A DNA stretch of 64,000 bases from Geotrypetes seraphini (GCF_902459505.1 NC_047095.1:118111380-118175379), one strand, 5' to 3'; positions 21,797-33,470 are shown, counted from the first letter of the stretch. Numbers and translations: made by a program. Notes: generated from the letters alone by a model not told the origin.

Positions 21797-22550
21797 TTAT
21801 AAACCACTCTTGCATCGACTTACCTGCATGAATGTCCGTCAGACAGTATAACTGTGCAGTTTGCATTCTATGGATTCGCCTTTCACCCTCCTCAGGAAAA
21901 CAACGCGCCTCATGTCTAGGGTGCTCAAAGGAGGGAACCATCCCTAGCTCCCTCCTAATAACAGCTGAACAATGTGTAGACCCCAAGCCCTCTCCAAATA
22001 CACAACCCAACCTGGCGCACACCAAAGCTGAATCCCAAGAGGACCAAGAACCTCACTGACTGCACCAAAAGAACAATATTAGAAGCCAAGGCCATCGGTC
22101 ACCATTCTTCTTCCCTCAGAAATGAAGGTGGGCGAGCAGAGTTTAGCACTCTTCTGGCCTCTCAGCCTGAGTTCCCAAGACTGCATGCATGTACACTCTA
22201 AAGAATACTTGGATCTCAGGCGGATGGCTGATGATCTTACTCTGTCAGCTCTCCACTCCAACCTCAGCTTTGCTAATACCTTACTCAACAGTCAACGTGC
22301 AAAATATAGGGCTGCACCTATGAAATACACTGTATATTTTATTATAGATTTGTGCAGGGATGAGATCAGGCTGGGACGTCTAAAGCACTTTTTAGGGAGC
22401 AGAAGTAACAGAACATTTTAGGGAGGGTGTTTATGAATAGTGATTGTGGTTTGTTGGGGGACAGTAGGCGTGCAGAAGGAATTTGAGGCTTGTGTTAGTG
22501 ATCTGATGGCGTTCTGATAAATGCTGTTTCCAGTGCAATAGGGATGGTAT
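21797..22550 (+). other. Inferred PPP1R18 3' UTR
   Basis: Sequence after the stop shows no repeat up to the MITE at 22554. I did not find a clear AATAAA, so the transcript end is uncertain. Open frames here (21832-22059, 22122-22421) have no recognisable domain. Confidence 0.45.
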
Positions 22551-22553
22551 GCT

Positions 22554-22940
22554 CAGTGGCGTAGTGAGAGTGAGAGACGCCTGGGGCAATGGCGCCCCTC
22601 CCCGCCCCCACCTGCTGTGCGTGCCCCCCCTTCCCTTGTACCTCTAGTTGAAGTTGTTGCTCGCTGTGGTCACGTGCTCCTCGCAACCCCTCCCGCTCTC
22701 CTTCTGATGTCACTTCCTATGCATGGCACCCGGAGGTGATGTCAGCAGGAGAGCCAACGGGGTCACGAAGAGCAAGTTGTTGACCCCCACGAACAACAAC
22801 TTAAAGTAGAGGTATGGGGAAAGGAAGGGGGGCGTATGCGTGGAGGGGAGGAATGGGAAGAAGCAGAGGGGGCGGAGAAGAGGGGTACCGGCGCCCCACC
22901 AACATGACCGCCCCCTCACCCCTCCTTACTATGCCACTGG
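22554..22940. mobile_element. hAT-like palindromic MITE with 8-bp duplication
   Basis: Ends CAGTGGCGTAGTGAG and CTTACTATGCCACTG are inverted. The flanks GGTATGCT and GGTATGCA form an 8-bp target duplication with one mismatch, typical of hAT. The centre is also folded (AAGTTGTTGCTCG against AGCAAGTTGTTGACC words). No transposase. Confidence 0.75.
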
Positions 22941-23825
22941 GTATGCACACTGCAGAAGATGTCAGTCTCAGCTTTTGAACACCTTCTCCCTGCTCTCTTC
23001 CGCCCCTTCAATTCCTTCTGCAAGTGAACATGAAGGTGTCCATCTGATCTGCTCTTTTTTTGTTTTTTTTTAATATATATTTTATTGAGATAAAGCAGCA
23101 AACCATACATGTAGCAACAATATCAAAGAATGAAGTATAACGTCCGCAACATGCACAGAATACACTAAAGCCAACTGTTTTACTGTATATTTTCTCCCCC
23201 CTCCCGTCCCCTAATAGCCAAAAGCATTCTAGCTTGCTCTGATAAAGAATGATAGATGATGTATCTTGGTTATAGGTTTCGTAATCTGCTGTGGGCCGTC
23301 GGTGTTAAGGAGTTCCAAAAAGGCTCCCAGGTAGACTGTAACCTTCTGCCACCAGGGGTGTCTAAGTTGGGTACTGTTCGCTGTTCCATTTGTAAGTGTT
23401 GTATAAGAAGCGCCCTCCATTGCGCCAAAGTGGAAGTCTCTGGGTTGAGCCATCGCAGTAGTATAGCCTTAATGCCTAAGAAAAGAGCTATTTTGAGGAA
23501 AGCTCACATACCCTTGGGTACAGGCGCGACTAATGGGCATTGGGAAAAAATTATCATAGGGGTTAAAGTACAGCACGTCTGCCGCAAGACAAAGATAAGT
23601 TGCACAATCTGCTTCCAAAAGCACTAGACAGCTGGGCAAAACTAAAACATATGACCCAAGGTAGCGTTAGAGTTTTTACATTTCAAGTACTTGGAGTCTG
23701 TACGAAGGGTCATGCTTTGGGCACGGCTAGGCGAGATATAATATCGCATAGCCAGCTTATAACTGAGAGGTGTAAATGAGACATCATATGAAGGTATTGT
23801 TTAAGCTTATCGATTGCTAAGCCTG

Positions 23826-24300
23826 CTGACCATTAGAAACATAGAAACATAGAAAGATGACGGCAGAAAAGGGCTATAGCCCATCAAGTCTGCCCACTCT
23901 ACTGACCCACCCCATTAAGTCTGAGTACTAATGACCTAGTTCCTTAACTCGACCCTCGTAAGGATCCTACTAGGGCATCCCATTTATTCTTAAAGTCAAT
24001 AACGCTGGTGGCCTTGATCACCTGCTCTGGAAGCTTGTTCCAGTGATCTACAACCCTTTCTGTGAAGAAATACTTCCTTATGTCACTATCGAATTGTGTT
24101 CTTAGAAGCAAGTAGTCATAATCGGGTAGCAATTCCTGCCGACTTTTATGGTGGAACCGTAAAGGAACAGTGTTTTGTGCATCTAAGCAAAGAGCCTTTT
24201 TCAATTCGTAAGATTCTAACATCGAGGATGCAGACGGCAAGAAGAGTATGTAATGGCGCAGTTGCCAGTGAACATAGGAGTCATGAGTTGGTAACAAAAA
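23826..24300 (-). mobile_element. CR1-like LINE 3' end nested in L1
   Basis: The minus strand encodes RKYFFTERVVDHWNKLPEQV, then FKNKWDALVGSLRGSS with a stop near 23944, followed by the tail (on + AGAAACATAGAAAGATGACG and AAGGGCTATAGCCCATC). It interrupts the older L1. Confidence 0.87.
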
Positions 24301-24506
24301 TTCCTATTGCAGAGACAAAAATGGTCGTAGAGCTCCAAGTAAGGACCTGGTGGAGGTAGCAGATACCCCAACCAATGTTGGAATACTCTAGAAGTCCGTC
24401 ACAGTTCAAAGGCAGGCTTACCCTGTATGGGCAGCAAGGGGTGAAGAATCAAATTGAATCTTTAACCATGAACATAACCATCTCCAGGCCAGTCGCATAG
24501 CGGAGT

Positions 24507-24657
24507 AATCTTAAAGTAGAGGTATGGGGAAAGGAAGGGGGGGGGCGTATGCGTGGAGGGGAGGAATGGGAAGAAGCAGAGGGGGCGGAGAAGAGGGGTA
24601 CCAGCGCCCCCACCAACATGACCGCCCCCTCACCCCTCCTTACTATGCCACTGGGTA
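24507..24657. mobile_element. Right half of the 22554 MITE family
   Basis: It begins at TTAAAGTAGAGGTATGGGGA, equal to an internal point of the 22554-22940 element (22800), and runs to the identical right end CTTACTATGCCACTG and GGTATGC flank. The two copies differ at only a few positions plus a G-run length. Confidence 0.75.
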
Positions 24658-25224
24658 TGCTGAACCATAGGGCCATCGATCTGTGCCTGTGAGCCTGGAA
24701 AAGAGATCGCAAGTGTTTCCAGGGCGCATGAAACAAGGCACTAAAGTGGAAGGGGTGTAATAAGCATTCTCCGCCGGGGTGAAAGAGAAGATAGAAAGAT
24801 CCCTAAACCAATCATTTCTATGACGAAGCTGGCATGTAACTGCGAATAACTGAATATTGAGGAGGCCCAGCCCTTCCCTGTTCCTCGGGAGAGCAACGAC
24901 GCTACATTTCAGCCGTGGTTTCTTACTATTCCATAAATACTTATTTATGGCCTGAATTATAATTTTGTGGGTTCAAGACATAAGTGTTAAAGGCAGCATT
25001 TGAAAAAGATACAGCCAGTAGAGCAATAGCAATATATTGTACAATGCATTCTTACCTGAGAGGGAGAGAGGATAAGCCCTCCAGACAGACAGCTTCTGTT
25101 CCATGAAACGTACACGAGTAGTGATGTTAAAAAGTATATAGTTGGGATAGATCACTAGGCACCATGACTCCTAAATACTTTATTGCTCCCTCTGCCCATG
25201 TTAAGGGGGAAGGTGATCTGCTCT

Positions 25225-25865
25225 GTTTAATTCTTTACTGTTTTGCAAGATTTTGTGGTTGTTTTCACCTTCGCCGCAATATCACGTACTGTCAGAGATC
25301 CCATCTTGAAGGGACTTCTCTGCCTGCGTGGAGAGGAGCAGATATCCAAGACTGTTTCCTTCGGGGACCTGCTCAGCCAACCTGCTGAAGATTTGTGGAG
25401 CACAGGCTCCGTTCCCTCAGCTATTGCTCGCTTCCCTGACTTGGTCAGGAACTGGTGCACAAGCTGTTAGGGACTAACAGCGTTTCTACATGGCGCATAG
25501 GCTGCCGTCTGCGATTTTGCCTCCCCGCTCCTCTTGGTTGTGCGGTCTGGGGGGGAGTGTCAAAGATCAATCCAACCAAGGTCTGACTGGTAGCCCGAAC
25601 ATCTCAGCATGGCAGCTGACCATCCATAAGCTTAGAGCCTCTCCTGATCCAGCTACACCTGAGAGATGCTGAAGCAGGCTGCAGCACCATTTCTCCAGCA
25701 CATGGTCTGTGAGTATAGCCTGTGTCATCCTAAGGGGAAAATCAGGGAGGTCTTCAAAAGTGGTTTTTGACTATTTCTGCAGTTAAATCTTAGGTCCCCC
25801 TCCCCTATAATCCTATTTTTTTAAAAAAATTTTTGACCAGCCTTGTGTTTTTCAGCCATTTTTAG
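25225..25865. other. No recognised gene
   Basis: Overlapping open frames on both strands (25164-25470) show no known domain. It could be an old element's 5' part; nothing decisive. Confidence 0.3.
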
Positions 25866-26155
25866 GTACTAAGGCTAGTACTGGGCAGACTTGCACGGTC
25901 TGTGTCTTGTCTGTATATGGCCGTTTGGTGGAGGATGGGCTGGGGAGGGCTTCAATGGCTGGGAGGGTGTAGATGGGCTGGAGTAGGTTTTGACGGAGAT
26001 TTTGGCAGTTGGAACCCAAGCACAGTACTGGGTAGAGCTTTGGATCCATGCCCAGAAATAGCTAAGAAGAAAAAATTGAAAAAAACTTAAATTGAATCAG
26101 GTTGAGCAGACTGGATGGACCATTCGGGTTTTTATCTGCCGTTATCTACTATGTT
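25866..26155 (+). mobile_element. CR1-like 3' UTR and tail
   Basis: GCAGACTTGCACGGTCTGTG, GGATGGGCTGGGGAGGGCTT and the tail GACTGGATGGACCATTCGGG match the 3' part of the copy at 14610. Confidence 0.85.
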
Positions 26156-26850
26156 ACCCACAGGCCATCTTAAATTTTCCTGTTATTTTTTTCCTAAGTT
26201 CTCCAACCTCTACAAAAACCCTCATTTTTGTTCCAAATCATCAGGGAATGGAGTCCTCAAACCCTAATGCCATTATATTATGTCATATTTGCACCAGATG
26301 GGCGCCCTTGTACCACGTGCTGCAAACACAAGATGGAGAGGCAGGAACTGCAAATTTAGCCTCTACTCTCCCTTCTAAGGCTGATAAATGGCCATTGGGC
26401 CCATCAGAGGAAGGGTTTGTACGATATAGATTCTCAATGGAGGACTTCTCAAGTTCCACCAGTCTTCAGGCTGTTTTATGTTCCTGTTTCTTGAATTCTT
26501 TGTTCCTCTCAGAGGAATGTTAAAGAATTTTAAATACATTACTGTTTAGTCATTGCTTGTGGTGACTTTATATGAGCAGATCAGATTCCTGTTTTCGGGG
26601 AATGCCCCGTATCCCTCCTTCTGTTGCTTGCTTTGGTACGAATTGAATGGGGCAGCAGAGAGCAAGAAGGAGGAGGTGTTCAAAAGGTATGATCGACATC
26701 TGCAGTGCTCAGATCAGCATACCATCCCTAGCTACTGGCAAAGATATTATCAAAGTAAGAACATAATCTCTTTTTATTGTAAGCTGGGACATTTTATTGT
26801 TCAAAACCTGAGAAAGAAGAACGCACCAACCTAATAGAAGCCAGAGCTGG
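26156..26850. other. No recognised gene or repeat
   Basis: A 143-codon frame (26092-26523) starts inside the CR1 tail and has no recognisable domain. Unassigned. Confidence 0.3.
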
Positions 26851-26854
26851 AAAC

Positions 26855-27173
26855 AGAGGATCTAGAATCAGAAAATAATATTAAATATTGAACTAAGGCC
26901 AGTACTGGGCAGACTTGTACGGTCTGTGTCTGTGTCTGGCCGTTTGGTGGGGGGATGGGCTGGGGAGGGCTTCAGTGGCTGGGAGGGTGTAGATGGGCTG
27001 GAGTAGGTTTTAACGGAGATTTCGGCAGTACCCAGCACAGTACCGGGTAGAGCTTTGGATTCATGCCCAGCAATAGCTAAGAGGAAAAAATTTAAATTGA
27101 ATCAGGTTGGACAGACTGGATGGACTATTCAGGTCGTTATCTGCCGTCATCTACTATGTTACTATATGTTACA
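26855..27173 (+). mobile_element. CR1-like 3' UTR and tail
   Basis: Same subfamily as 25866-26155: GATTTAG-like ORF2 end, GCAGACTTGTACGGTCTGTG, GATGGGCTGGGGAGGGC and the tail ACAGACTGGATGGACTATTC. Confidence 0.85.
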
Positions 27174-27309
27174 GCAGTTTATTCAAAGATGGGATCCTTT
27201 CAGCTAGTAAATGAAAACCTTCGCCCATACAGGCTGAATCAGGGGGTCTAATGCACCAACAAATATAAAACCAATTACTTGAAATGATTACTGGTACATA
27301 AAAATTGAC

Positions 27310-27570
27310 ATATTAGGGGCATATGCAGAAGTCCTTTTTTTGGGGGGTGGGGGGGAGCCACGCATTAAATCCTGTCTTTGCTGGTGCATATGTTCAAGCT
27401 CCACCTGCTGAAGTGGTCTGCTGCAGACCGCTTCTGCTGGTAGGGATTGGGCATCCCCGCCAGCCACTACACAGGTGCCACATTTTTTGGAGGGAGTCTG
27501 AACCCAAAGTAAGAGGGCTGAGCCCCCCCTCCCCCCCCCCACACACACTCTTCACTGTGGCTATGCCATG
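27310..27570. repeat. MITE-like GC-rich segment
   Basis: Opens with a CTTTTTTTGGGGGG run and closes with a C-rich run and TCACTGTGGCTATGCCATGG. GTCTGCTGCAGACC forms a small palindrome inside. Weak evidence only. Confidence 0.35.
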
Positions 27571-27694
27571 GTAACATGAAAAATTGCAGCACCCGGTTGT
27601 GTTAAAATTGTGTGGAATTGTTTTTAGATTTTATACAATTGGTTAGAATTTTTCAATATGTCAATCTTCATGTAAACAGTGCAGCAAAATTCAC

Positions 27695-27852
27695 ATACTG
27701 CAAATCAAGCACAGTACCGGGTAAAGCTTTGAATTCTTGCCCAGAAATAGCTAAGAAGAAAAAATAAAAAAATTTAAATTGAATCAGGTTGGGTAGACTG
27801 GATGGACCATTCGGGTCTTTATCTGCTGTCATCTACTATGTTACTATGTTAC
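27695..27852 (+). mobile_element. CR1-like 3' tail
   Basis: AGCACAGTACCGGGTAAAGC, then the tail GACTGGATGGACCATTCGGG and CTACTATGTTACTATGTTAC. Confidence 0.85.
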
Positions 27853-28160
27853 TTATAGAACTACACGGGTTACCAATAGAAAATAGAAATCGAATAGAAT
27901 TCAAACTATGCTGTGTAGCATTTAAAACACTATATTGTGATTCCCCTAATACCTTCCCCAAGTTTATTGAACTATTAGGTAGATCTGTGGACCAACAAAA
28001 CTAATAACCTGACCCTATTCCCAACTCTAAAAGATATAAAATAAAAAGACTGAACAGAACTACCTTGCCCTAAGGAAAAGATTGAAAACTTACCTATTTG
28101 ATAAATTTATTTAACTCAGTGCCTCTGCAACCTCTCCTGATAATGTAACCATTCTCCAAG
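27853..28160 (+). mobile_element. L2-like LINE, ORF C-terminal fragment
   Basis: Encodes LIELHGLPIENRNRIEFKLC and VAFKTLYCDSPNTFPKFIEL, equivalent to the LHWLPI--RI-FK segment near the end of the L2 RT protein. No tail seen. Confidence 0.7.
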
Positions 28161-28462
28161 GTGGAAAGAACGAGAGGGCACTCTCTAAAGTTAAAAGGGG
28201 ACAGATTCTGTACAAACATAAGGAAGTTCTTCTTCACCTAGAGTGGTAGAAATCTGGAACGCTCTTCTGGAGGCTATTATAGGGGAAAGCACCCTCCAGG
28301 GATTCAAGAAAGGGTTAGATAAGTTCCTGCTGAACCAGAATGTACGCAGGTAAGGCTAGACTCAAATAGGGCACTGGTCTTGGACCTAAGGGCCGCCGCA
28401 GGAGCGGACTGCCCGGCACGATGGACCACTGGTTTGAACAAGCAGCAGCAATTCTTATGTTC
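28160..28462 (+). mobile_element. CR1-like LINE 3' end
   Basis: AACATAAGGAAGTTCTTCTT and GGTAGAAATCTGGAACGCTC encode the family C-terminus. The tail GCACGATGGACCACTGG and GCAATTCTTATGTTCTC follows. Confidence 0.8.
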
Positions 28463-30304
28463 TCAATATTTGTTTGTATGCTAAACCCCAGATGCAGCTG
28501 GTGTACCATAGGTGAAACATAGCCACGGTGGGCATTTCCTAAGCTAAAGGGACACTATCTTTGAAAAAAACCCTCTTTTCCAGGTCTGAATTCTGGTCTG
28601 TTGGGGCTTTCTTCTTTTCCTGAATAGAATATTAGCACCTGCCTCTATTTTTGGTCCTACTTCAGGTTGTATTTTTACAGCAGTCATATCTCATAGAAAC
28701 AGACAGTTCTCAAAATATATTGACCTGCTAAAGTCTGGGGCCATTGTCAGGGCTGTGGAGACGGTACACCAAACCAACTTCAACGATGCATAGTAAATCT
28801 AAGAGAAATTTGATTAATTACAGAAACATGGGATATTGCTTTATGTACAAAATTAGGACTAATAGACCACAACATATATTTAAGTTTGAACAAAGAACCC
28901 GAACCCAAAAAATTCCAGCCGTCAACTGAAAATATGCAATACAGAGTTATTTTTAATTTGAAGCTGGTGTTGGACTATTTTTATCGACTCTGACTCCGCA
29001 ATGCCACATCCCTGATTGCCATGCTGCTTCCTCTGGTTTTCACTCCGGATGTATGTAGCATTATGAACTGTCTCTACACCGTCGAGGTATGCATGCATGC
29101 AGCAATGGATTTACCAAAAGAGAGCTGCGTAAACTGAATCGGGAAAAATTCCCCTTGCACCCTCCCACAACTACCTAAATTTGTGCACCCTGTGATCCCG
29201 AATTTAGTCGGCAGTACAGTTTCAATACTAACCAACTGACTTTGACCAACAAAAGTCCTACATCTAGCCAGACAAATTTTGTTTGTGTAGATATCAGCTG
29301 ATTATAGTTGGGAAATCACCCTGAAAATATGGTTAAAGATAACTGCATAAAATCATCTGGTTCTCTTATCCCCATGAAGACTGGCCCATAAGGCTAAAAG
29401 CCAGCCTGGAAGAGCTTATCCTGACACTGATCCTGTGCAGGTTTATCCTTCTGCCTACTTGGGAATAGAGCTGTGATATTATTTAAAGCAACAGGAGCTT
29501 CATTTCGCAGTAAACAGTGGGAATAAATCCAGGACCTAATTCTGCCTATCTGTCCTCATGAGAGGACTCATCTTGTCATGCTTCCTCTTTCTCAGTTTAG
29601 CCAACGAGCTCAAATTCTGTGATGCAGGAGGAAGCAACATGGCCGTAGATTGGAAAACCAAAGATGTGCATTTGCAGCCCTATTTAAAGTGAATCCATTC
29701 AAAATCATTTTAAAATAACTTTTTGGCAGAGCAGAAAAATGTGGGAAAGAGATGCATGTCTCCAGTTTGACCAAGACTGAAAAAAATAGCAAAGCCTGCT
29801 GCACTGAAGGGAAATTCCAAGAAAAATCTGCAGGTCCCTTGTCCCAGTTCATTTGTGTTTTACAGAAGCAGATGATCACAGTTTTACTTGATTCAGCCAG
29901 TCACTAAAAGACTATTTGACAGACTAGGTCGGCCATATGATCTATATCGGCCTTCATTTTCTATGCATAAACAAAGCAGGAAAATGTCTACTTAAAAACT
30001 GAGGACTTTGCAACCTTTGTACACCTGGTGGTCTTGTTGATGACGAACAGTAGAGGCATGGAGAGGTTAAATGGTAGGAGTTTTGAAAAGCTTTTCCGGC
30101 ACCCATGTACCCTCATGAACAAAGTCTAATAACAAGAATTAGAACTGAAGGGGAACAACTAATGGTTTTGTTAATTCTGATCCAGTTTATTTAATGTTAA
30201 GTGTGCCAAAAGGCCCCAGATCAGTAGGATGGTTGAGCTGATCCTGGTTTCCCCAGTGCATCTATGGACAAATAGGCCTTGATTTTCAAAGAGCTGCCTT
30301 AAAA
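28463..30304. other. No recognised gene
   Basis: No coding exon with convincing splice context or domain, and no repeat family I can name. Confidence 0.35.
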
Positions 30305-30435
30305 ATTCTAAGGGCTCCTTTTACTAAGCTGTGATAGCGGTTTTAGCACGCGCTCTAGACGCTAACGCCAGCATTGAGCTGGCGTTAGTTCTAGCAGGTT
30401 TAGCATGCGCTAAAAACGCTATAGGACATTTGATT
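30305..30435. mobile_element. MITE with CTCCTTTTACTAAGC ends
   Basis: AGGGCTCCTTTTACTAAGCT leads into ACGCTAACGCCAGCATTGAG and CTGGCGTTAGTTCTAGC, an inverted core. The same family is seen at 58655-58790 in opposite orientation. Confidence 0.65.
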
Positions 30436-30484
30436 GGGTGGATTTAGAACTGCTGTTTGTGAATCTAGGGTTGGCAGCCTAGAG

Positions 30485-31040
30485 CGGTGGTCTCAAACCC
30501 ACGGCCCGCCAGGTACTATTTTGAGGCCCTCGGTATGTTTATTGTAATCACAAAAGTAAAATAAAACAGTTTCTTGATCACTCATAAGAAGTGCCTATGC
30601 TGAGTCAGACCAGAGGTCCATCGTGCCCAGCAGTCCGCTCACGCGGCGGCCCAACAGGTCCAGGACCTGTGTAGTAGTCCTCTATCTATACCCCTCTATC
30701 TCCTTTTCCTTCAGAAAATTGTCCAATCCCTTCTCCAACCCTATTACCGTACTCTGTCCTATCACGCCCTCTGGAAGCTCATTCCAGGTGAAGAAAAACT
30801 TCCTAGCATTGGTTTTGAATCTGTCCCCTTTCAGCTTTTCCGAATGCCCTCTCGTTCTTGTCTTTAGCTATAAATTACAATATTATTATTAAGACTTAGC
30901 CAACAGGAAAAATTTATAAACTATAAAGAGTTTTACCTCATGCAAACTTGTCATTTCTTTAATAAGACATTAACTTGGCCCTCCAAATATCTACAAATCC
31001 AAAATGTGGCCCTGCAAAGGGTTTGATTTTGAGACCACTG
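30485..31040. mobile_element. hAT-like element with 8-bp target duplication
   Basis: The inverted ends are CGGTGGTCTCAAAC (left) and TTTTGAGACCACTG (right). They are flanked by GCCTAGAG (30477-30484) and GCCTAAAG (31041-31048). The interior (GCCCGCCAGGTACTATTTTG ... TTGGCCCTCCAAATATC) is non-coding. A CR1 tail is nested at 30583-30872. Confidence 0.82.
30583..30872 (-). mobile_element. CR1-like LINE 3' end nested in hAT-like element
   Basis: On + it starts ATAAGAAGTGCCTATGCTGA and GGTCCATCGTGCCCAGCAG, then the rc of the ORF2 C-terminus (GGTGAAGAAAAACTTCCTAG). Confidence 0.82.
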
Positions 31041-31048
31041 GCCTAAAG

Positions 31049-31959
31049 CATGCTGGTTAGTGTTGAAAAAACAGCACTAACCAGATAAATCTGAAGCCTG
31101 GCCCTTTCATACCCTGCTAAATTTACCAATCCTGCAAATTTAGCAGGTCAGTGGGGCTGGTTAAATCTGCAAATGAACCTTGTAGTCTTTTTTTTTTTTT
31201 TTTTTCTCAAAGTAATGAACAGGCCATCTACTAGTGTCACTTCAAAGAGATAGAACTGGTTCAGTCTACAGGGAGCCCCTCTTTGTTCTCCAAGGGAAGA
31301 TCTCTGCCTGTGGACACCAAAATCTTAAATTCAGCCCTGTACGTGGAGGTGTTGGAGAGACAGCAGGATCAGCTCAGCCTGTCCTTGGTTCAGATTTCCA
31401 TTTATCGGGATTGCTGCTTCCCAGATAAGATATTACCAAGCCACTTGTGCCCACCTTTGAGAGGGAGAAGGGCAAGACTCAGAGAACAAAGAAGTTAGAG
31501 GTTTATAAGAACATAACAAAATGCACTGTTTAATTATTTTCTTTGCACTCCAGATCAAAGTTGTGTTTCTGTCCTTTAGGTAATATTGTACTGAGTGTGA
31601 ATGAGAGTGTGCTGAATGAGCGCGCTGGATTCTCAGCTCCAGAACTGTATTTCCAGTTGTTTACCAGGCAGTACTAACAGGAGAGATATGTGAATGAACG
31701 ATGAACTCTTTGTTTTACTTGTGTGTCAGATTTGTGTTTCCCTTTAATAAACTCTTTTGTTAAAATAATACAAAGGCAACATTGCAAGATGGCCAGATAC
31801 CTAAAGCACTGCTTCCATGTTTTATAAGGACAACAAAGCATTTGAATACTAGAAATAAAAAGTGATGTGTTTTTGACTTGAGTTTTGTGTGTGTGTCCAT
31901 GGTCGCAGATTTTTTTGCTTTGTCATGATGTCAAGTCATCAGAACTAGGAATGGGAACT
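31049..31959. other. Unassigned stretch with a poly(A)-signal-like end
   Basis: Contains a T run, then 31234-31498 with open frames in two registers (one reads VDTKILNSALYVEVLERQQD) that I cannot match to a family. Further on is CCCTTTAATAAACTC at 31742-31756, an AATAAA in a terminator-like context. It could be the 3' end of an unrecognised transcript on +, or chance. Confidence 0.3.
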
Positions 31960-32210
31960 AGTGCCATGAGCCATGGAATTCTTTCCCTATTTGATCTTTC
32001 TTTAGCTCAGTTGTTGTCCTCTGTTGGGGGCCACGGAATCCTCCAATAAGGAGCAGAGATGCCAAGTTACCCAGTTCCAGGCTGGAGATTTTGGGCAGTC
32101 CTGGTTTTGAACTTACGTCCCAAAGCATTATAGGATTTGTAGTGCCTGGTCCTGCCAATTGAAATCAGTAGCCTGGTGCTGGGTAACCCAAATGTGTTGA
32201 GGCAACCTTC
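31960..32210. mobile_element. Possible MITE carrying an inverted ACTACAA-type motif
   Basis: AAGTTACCCAGTTCCAGG on the left and GGTGCTGGGTAACCCAAAT on the right are loosely inverted. The reverse strand of 32125-32143 reads ACTACAAATCCTATAATGC. Boundaries uncertain. Confidence 0.4.
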
Positions 32211-32369
32211 CTTAGAGGAAGATTGAGCAAAACTTTAAAATCACCTTCATAACTGAACATTGTACTTTAGCAGAAAGGGCATTTACAAAATATCGAGCAG
32301 AGAACAATCTAGTGCATATCAGCAAGAGAAGTGGGAGATTGACATTATTTGAAAAGTTCTTTAATAGCA

Positions 32370-32630
32370 TAGAATAACATATGCCATCAATTAACTTTAC
32401 ATCCATGAACTTTCATATAACTGGAAAAACAGACAGATACCAGAATTATCTCAGCCTATTGGACATAAGAACAAGAAAACTCCTCCATCCCCAGCAGCTA
32501 ATCTTTACGAACTCCTGCACGCCAAAACTGTACATCCCAAGAACCGGAGGAGGAATTGATCTTATAGAAACAAATTATACATATAGAAAAACTATCATAG
32601 GTCTGCAGGCATACTTGAGAATATGAGCAA
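32370..32630 (+). mobile_element. Non-LTR retrotransposon RT C-terminal remnant
   Basis: Reads LLDIRTRKLLHPQQLI, then PKLYIPRTGGGIDLIE and TIIGLQAYL. This resembles the LD--TRKLL ... LYLPR-GGRGL-Q-E segment downstream of the RT in Dong/R2-type LINEs. The family name is uncertain. It lies 260 bases upstream of the hammerhead-like motif at 32892. Confidence 0.55.
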
Positions 32631-32891
32631 ATGTGAAAAAGATAACTTCTGTGTTTCACGGAAACAGGAAAATCCAACTCAAAAAAGGAAACAGAACAGG
32701 TCACTATCCCCTTTCTTTCACTCTATGGCATCTAGTGTCACCTTCTCTATACCACCATCATATTGCCTTTTGTGGTCAGTACTAAATCGCCTACTTTTCA
32801 CCATTTCTACATTTACTCACTCTCCATCGTAGATATAATTTATTATACTTTATATATATTCATTATACTATTTCAAGTGTATATTTTCATA

Positions 32892-32943
32892 GGACCCCTG
32901 AGGAAGACCACCTTCTGACCGAAACATGGACTATGTGGGGTTC
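32892..32943 (+). ncRNA. Degenerate hammerhead ribozyme motif
   Basis: GGACCC-CTGAGGA, a poor stem II, then GAAA and a hairpin ACAT/ATGT, closed by GGGGTTC pairing with GGACCC. The core CTGANGA and GAAA boxes are intact, but the base at the cleavage position is G where A, C or T is needed, so it is probably inactive. Confidence 0.5.
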
Positions 32944-33214
32944 TATTATCGTGTTTCTTTTATCAACTTGTTTTTGGATGACTATATTTTTAAATAATAC
33001 TTGAGAACATCAAGACTGATGCAGTAGGCCTACGTGGAGAGGTACAAAAAATACATGGGAGGGGGGCATGAAGAGGTAGGGTGACAATTGAATTTATATT
33101 AATAGGGCAGTATGGAAATAAGATCCATTATGTTGGGTGAGCTCTTATGAGTCATTCACATTGGCATATTCATAAATTTTGTCTTCATGAATAAGGCTGT
33201 CAACCAGATCCAGA

Positions 33215-33385
33215 TGTAGACAGGGTTGATGCAATCCTGGGTTTATCCAGTTGCATGTAGGGACTTTAGTTCTAATTTCCCCATTGTACTCTCTGAAAAG
33301 CAAGGCTATAACTCCCAGCACTGGGGTAAAGTTAGGACTAGATCAACCCTGTCCTGAAAATCTAGATCCAGTTGGCAGCCTTACC
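33215..33385. mobile_element. MITE-like inverted repeat
   Basis: CAGGGTTGATGCAATCCTGG on the left and GGACTAGATCAACCCTG on the right are inverted. TATAACTCCCAGCACTGGGG inside resembles the 9525 motif region. Confidence 0.5.
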
Positions 33386-33424
33386 TATGAACTATGTATG
33401 GGGTTATTTAAATTGAATGCTTGT

Positions 33425-33470
33425 CCCTATCAATCAATCATTGATTTAAATATTGTGAGCGCTATGTAAT
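33425..33470. other. Left member of a duplicated block (matches 49839-49884)
   Basis: CCCTATCAATCAATCATTG and TTGTGAGCGCTATGTAAT align with CCCTATCAATCCATCAGTG and GTGTGAGCGCTATATTTG at 49839. With 34384-34415 it forms a collinear set pointing to the DHX16 5' region duplication. Confidence 0.5.

Larger units (their letters stand above)
23056..25213 (-). mobile_element. 5'-truncated L1-like LINE with target duplication
   Basis: Starts on + with a T-rich tail and TATTTTATTGAGATAAAGCA, the L1 3' end type. It is flanked by TGATCTGCTCT at 23045-23055 and 25214-25224. The body is the reverse complement of an ORF2 C-terminus and UTR, decayed. Two elements are nested in it: CR1 (about 23826-24300) and a hAT-like MITE half (24507-24657). 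Confidence 0.82.
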
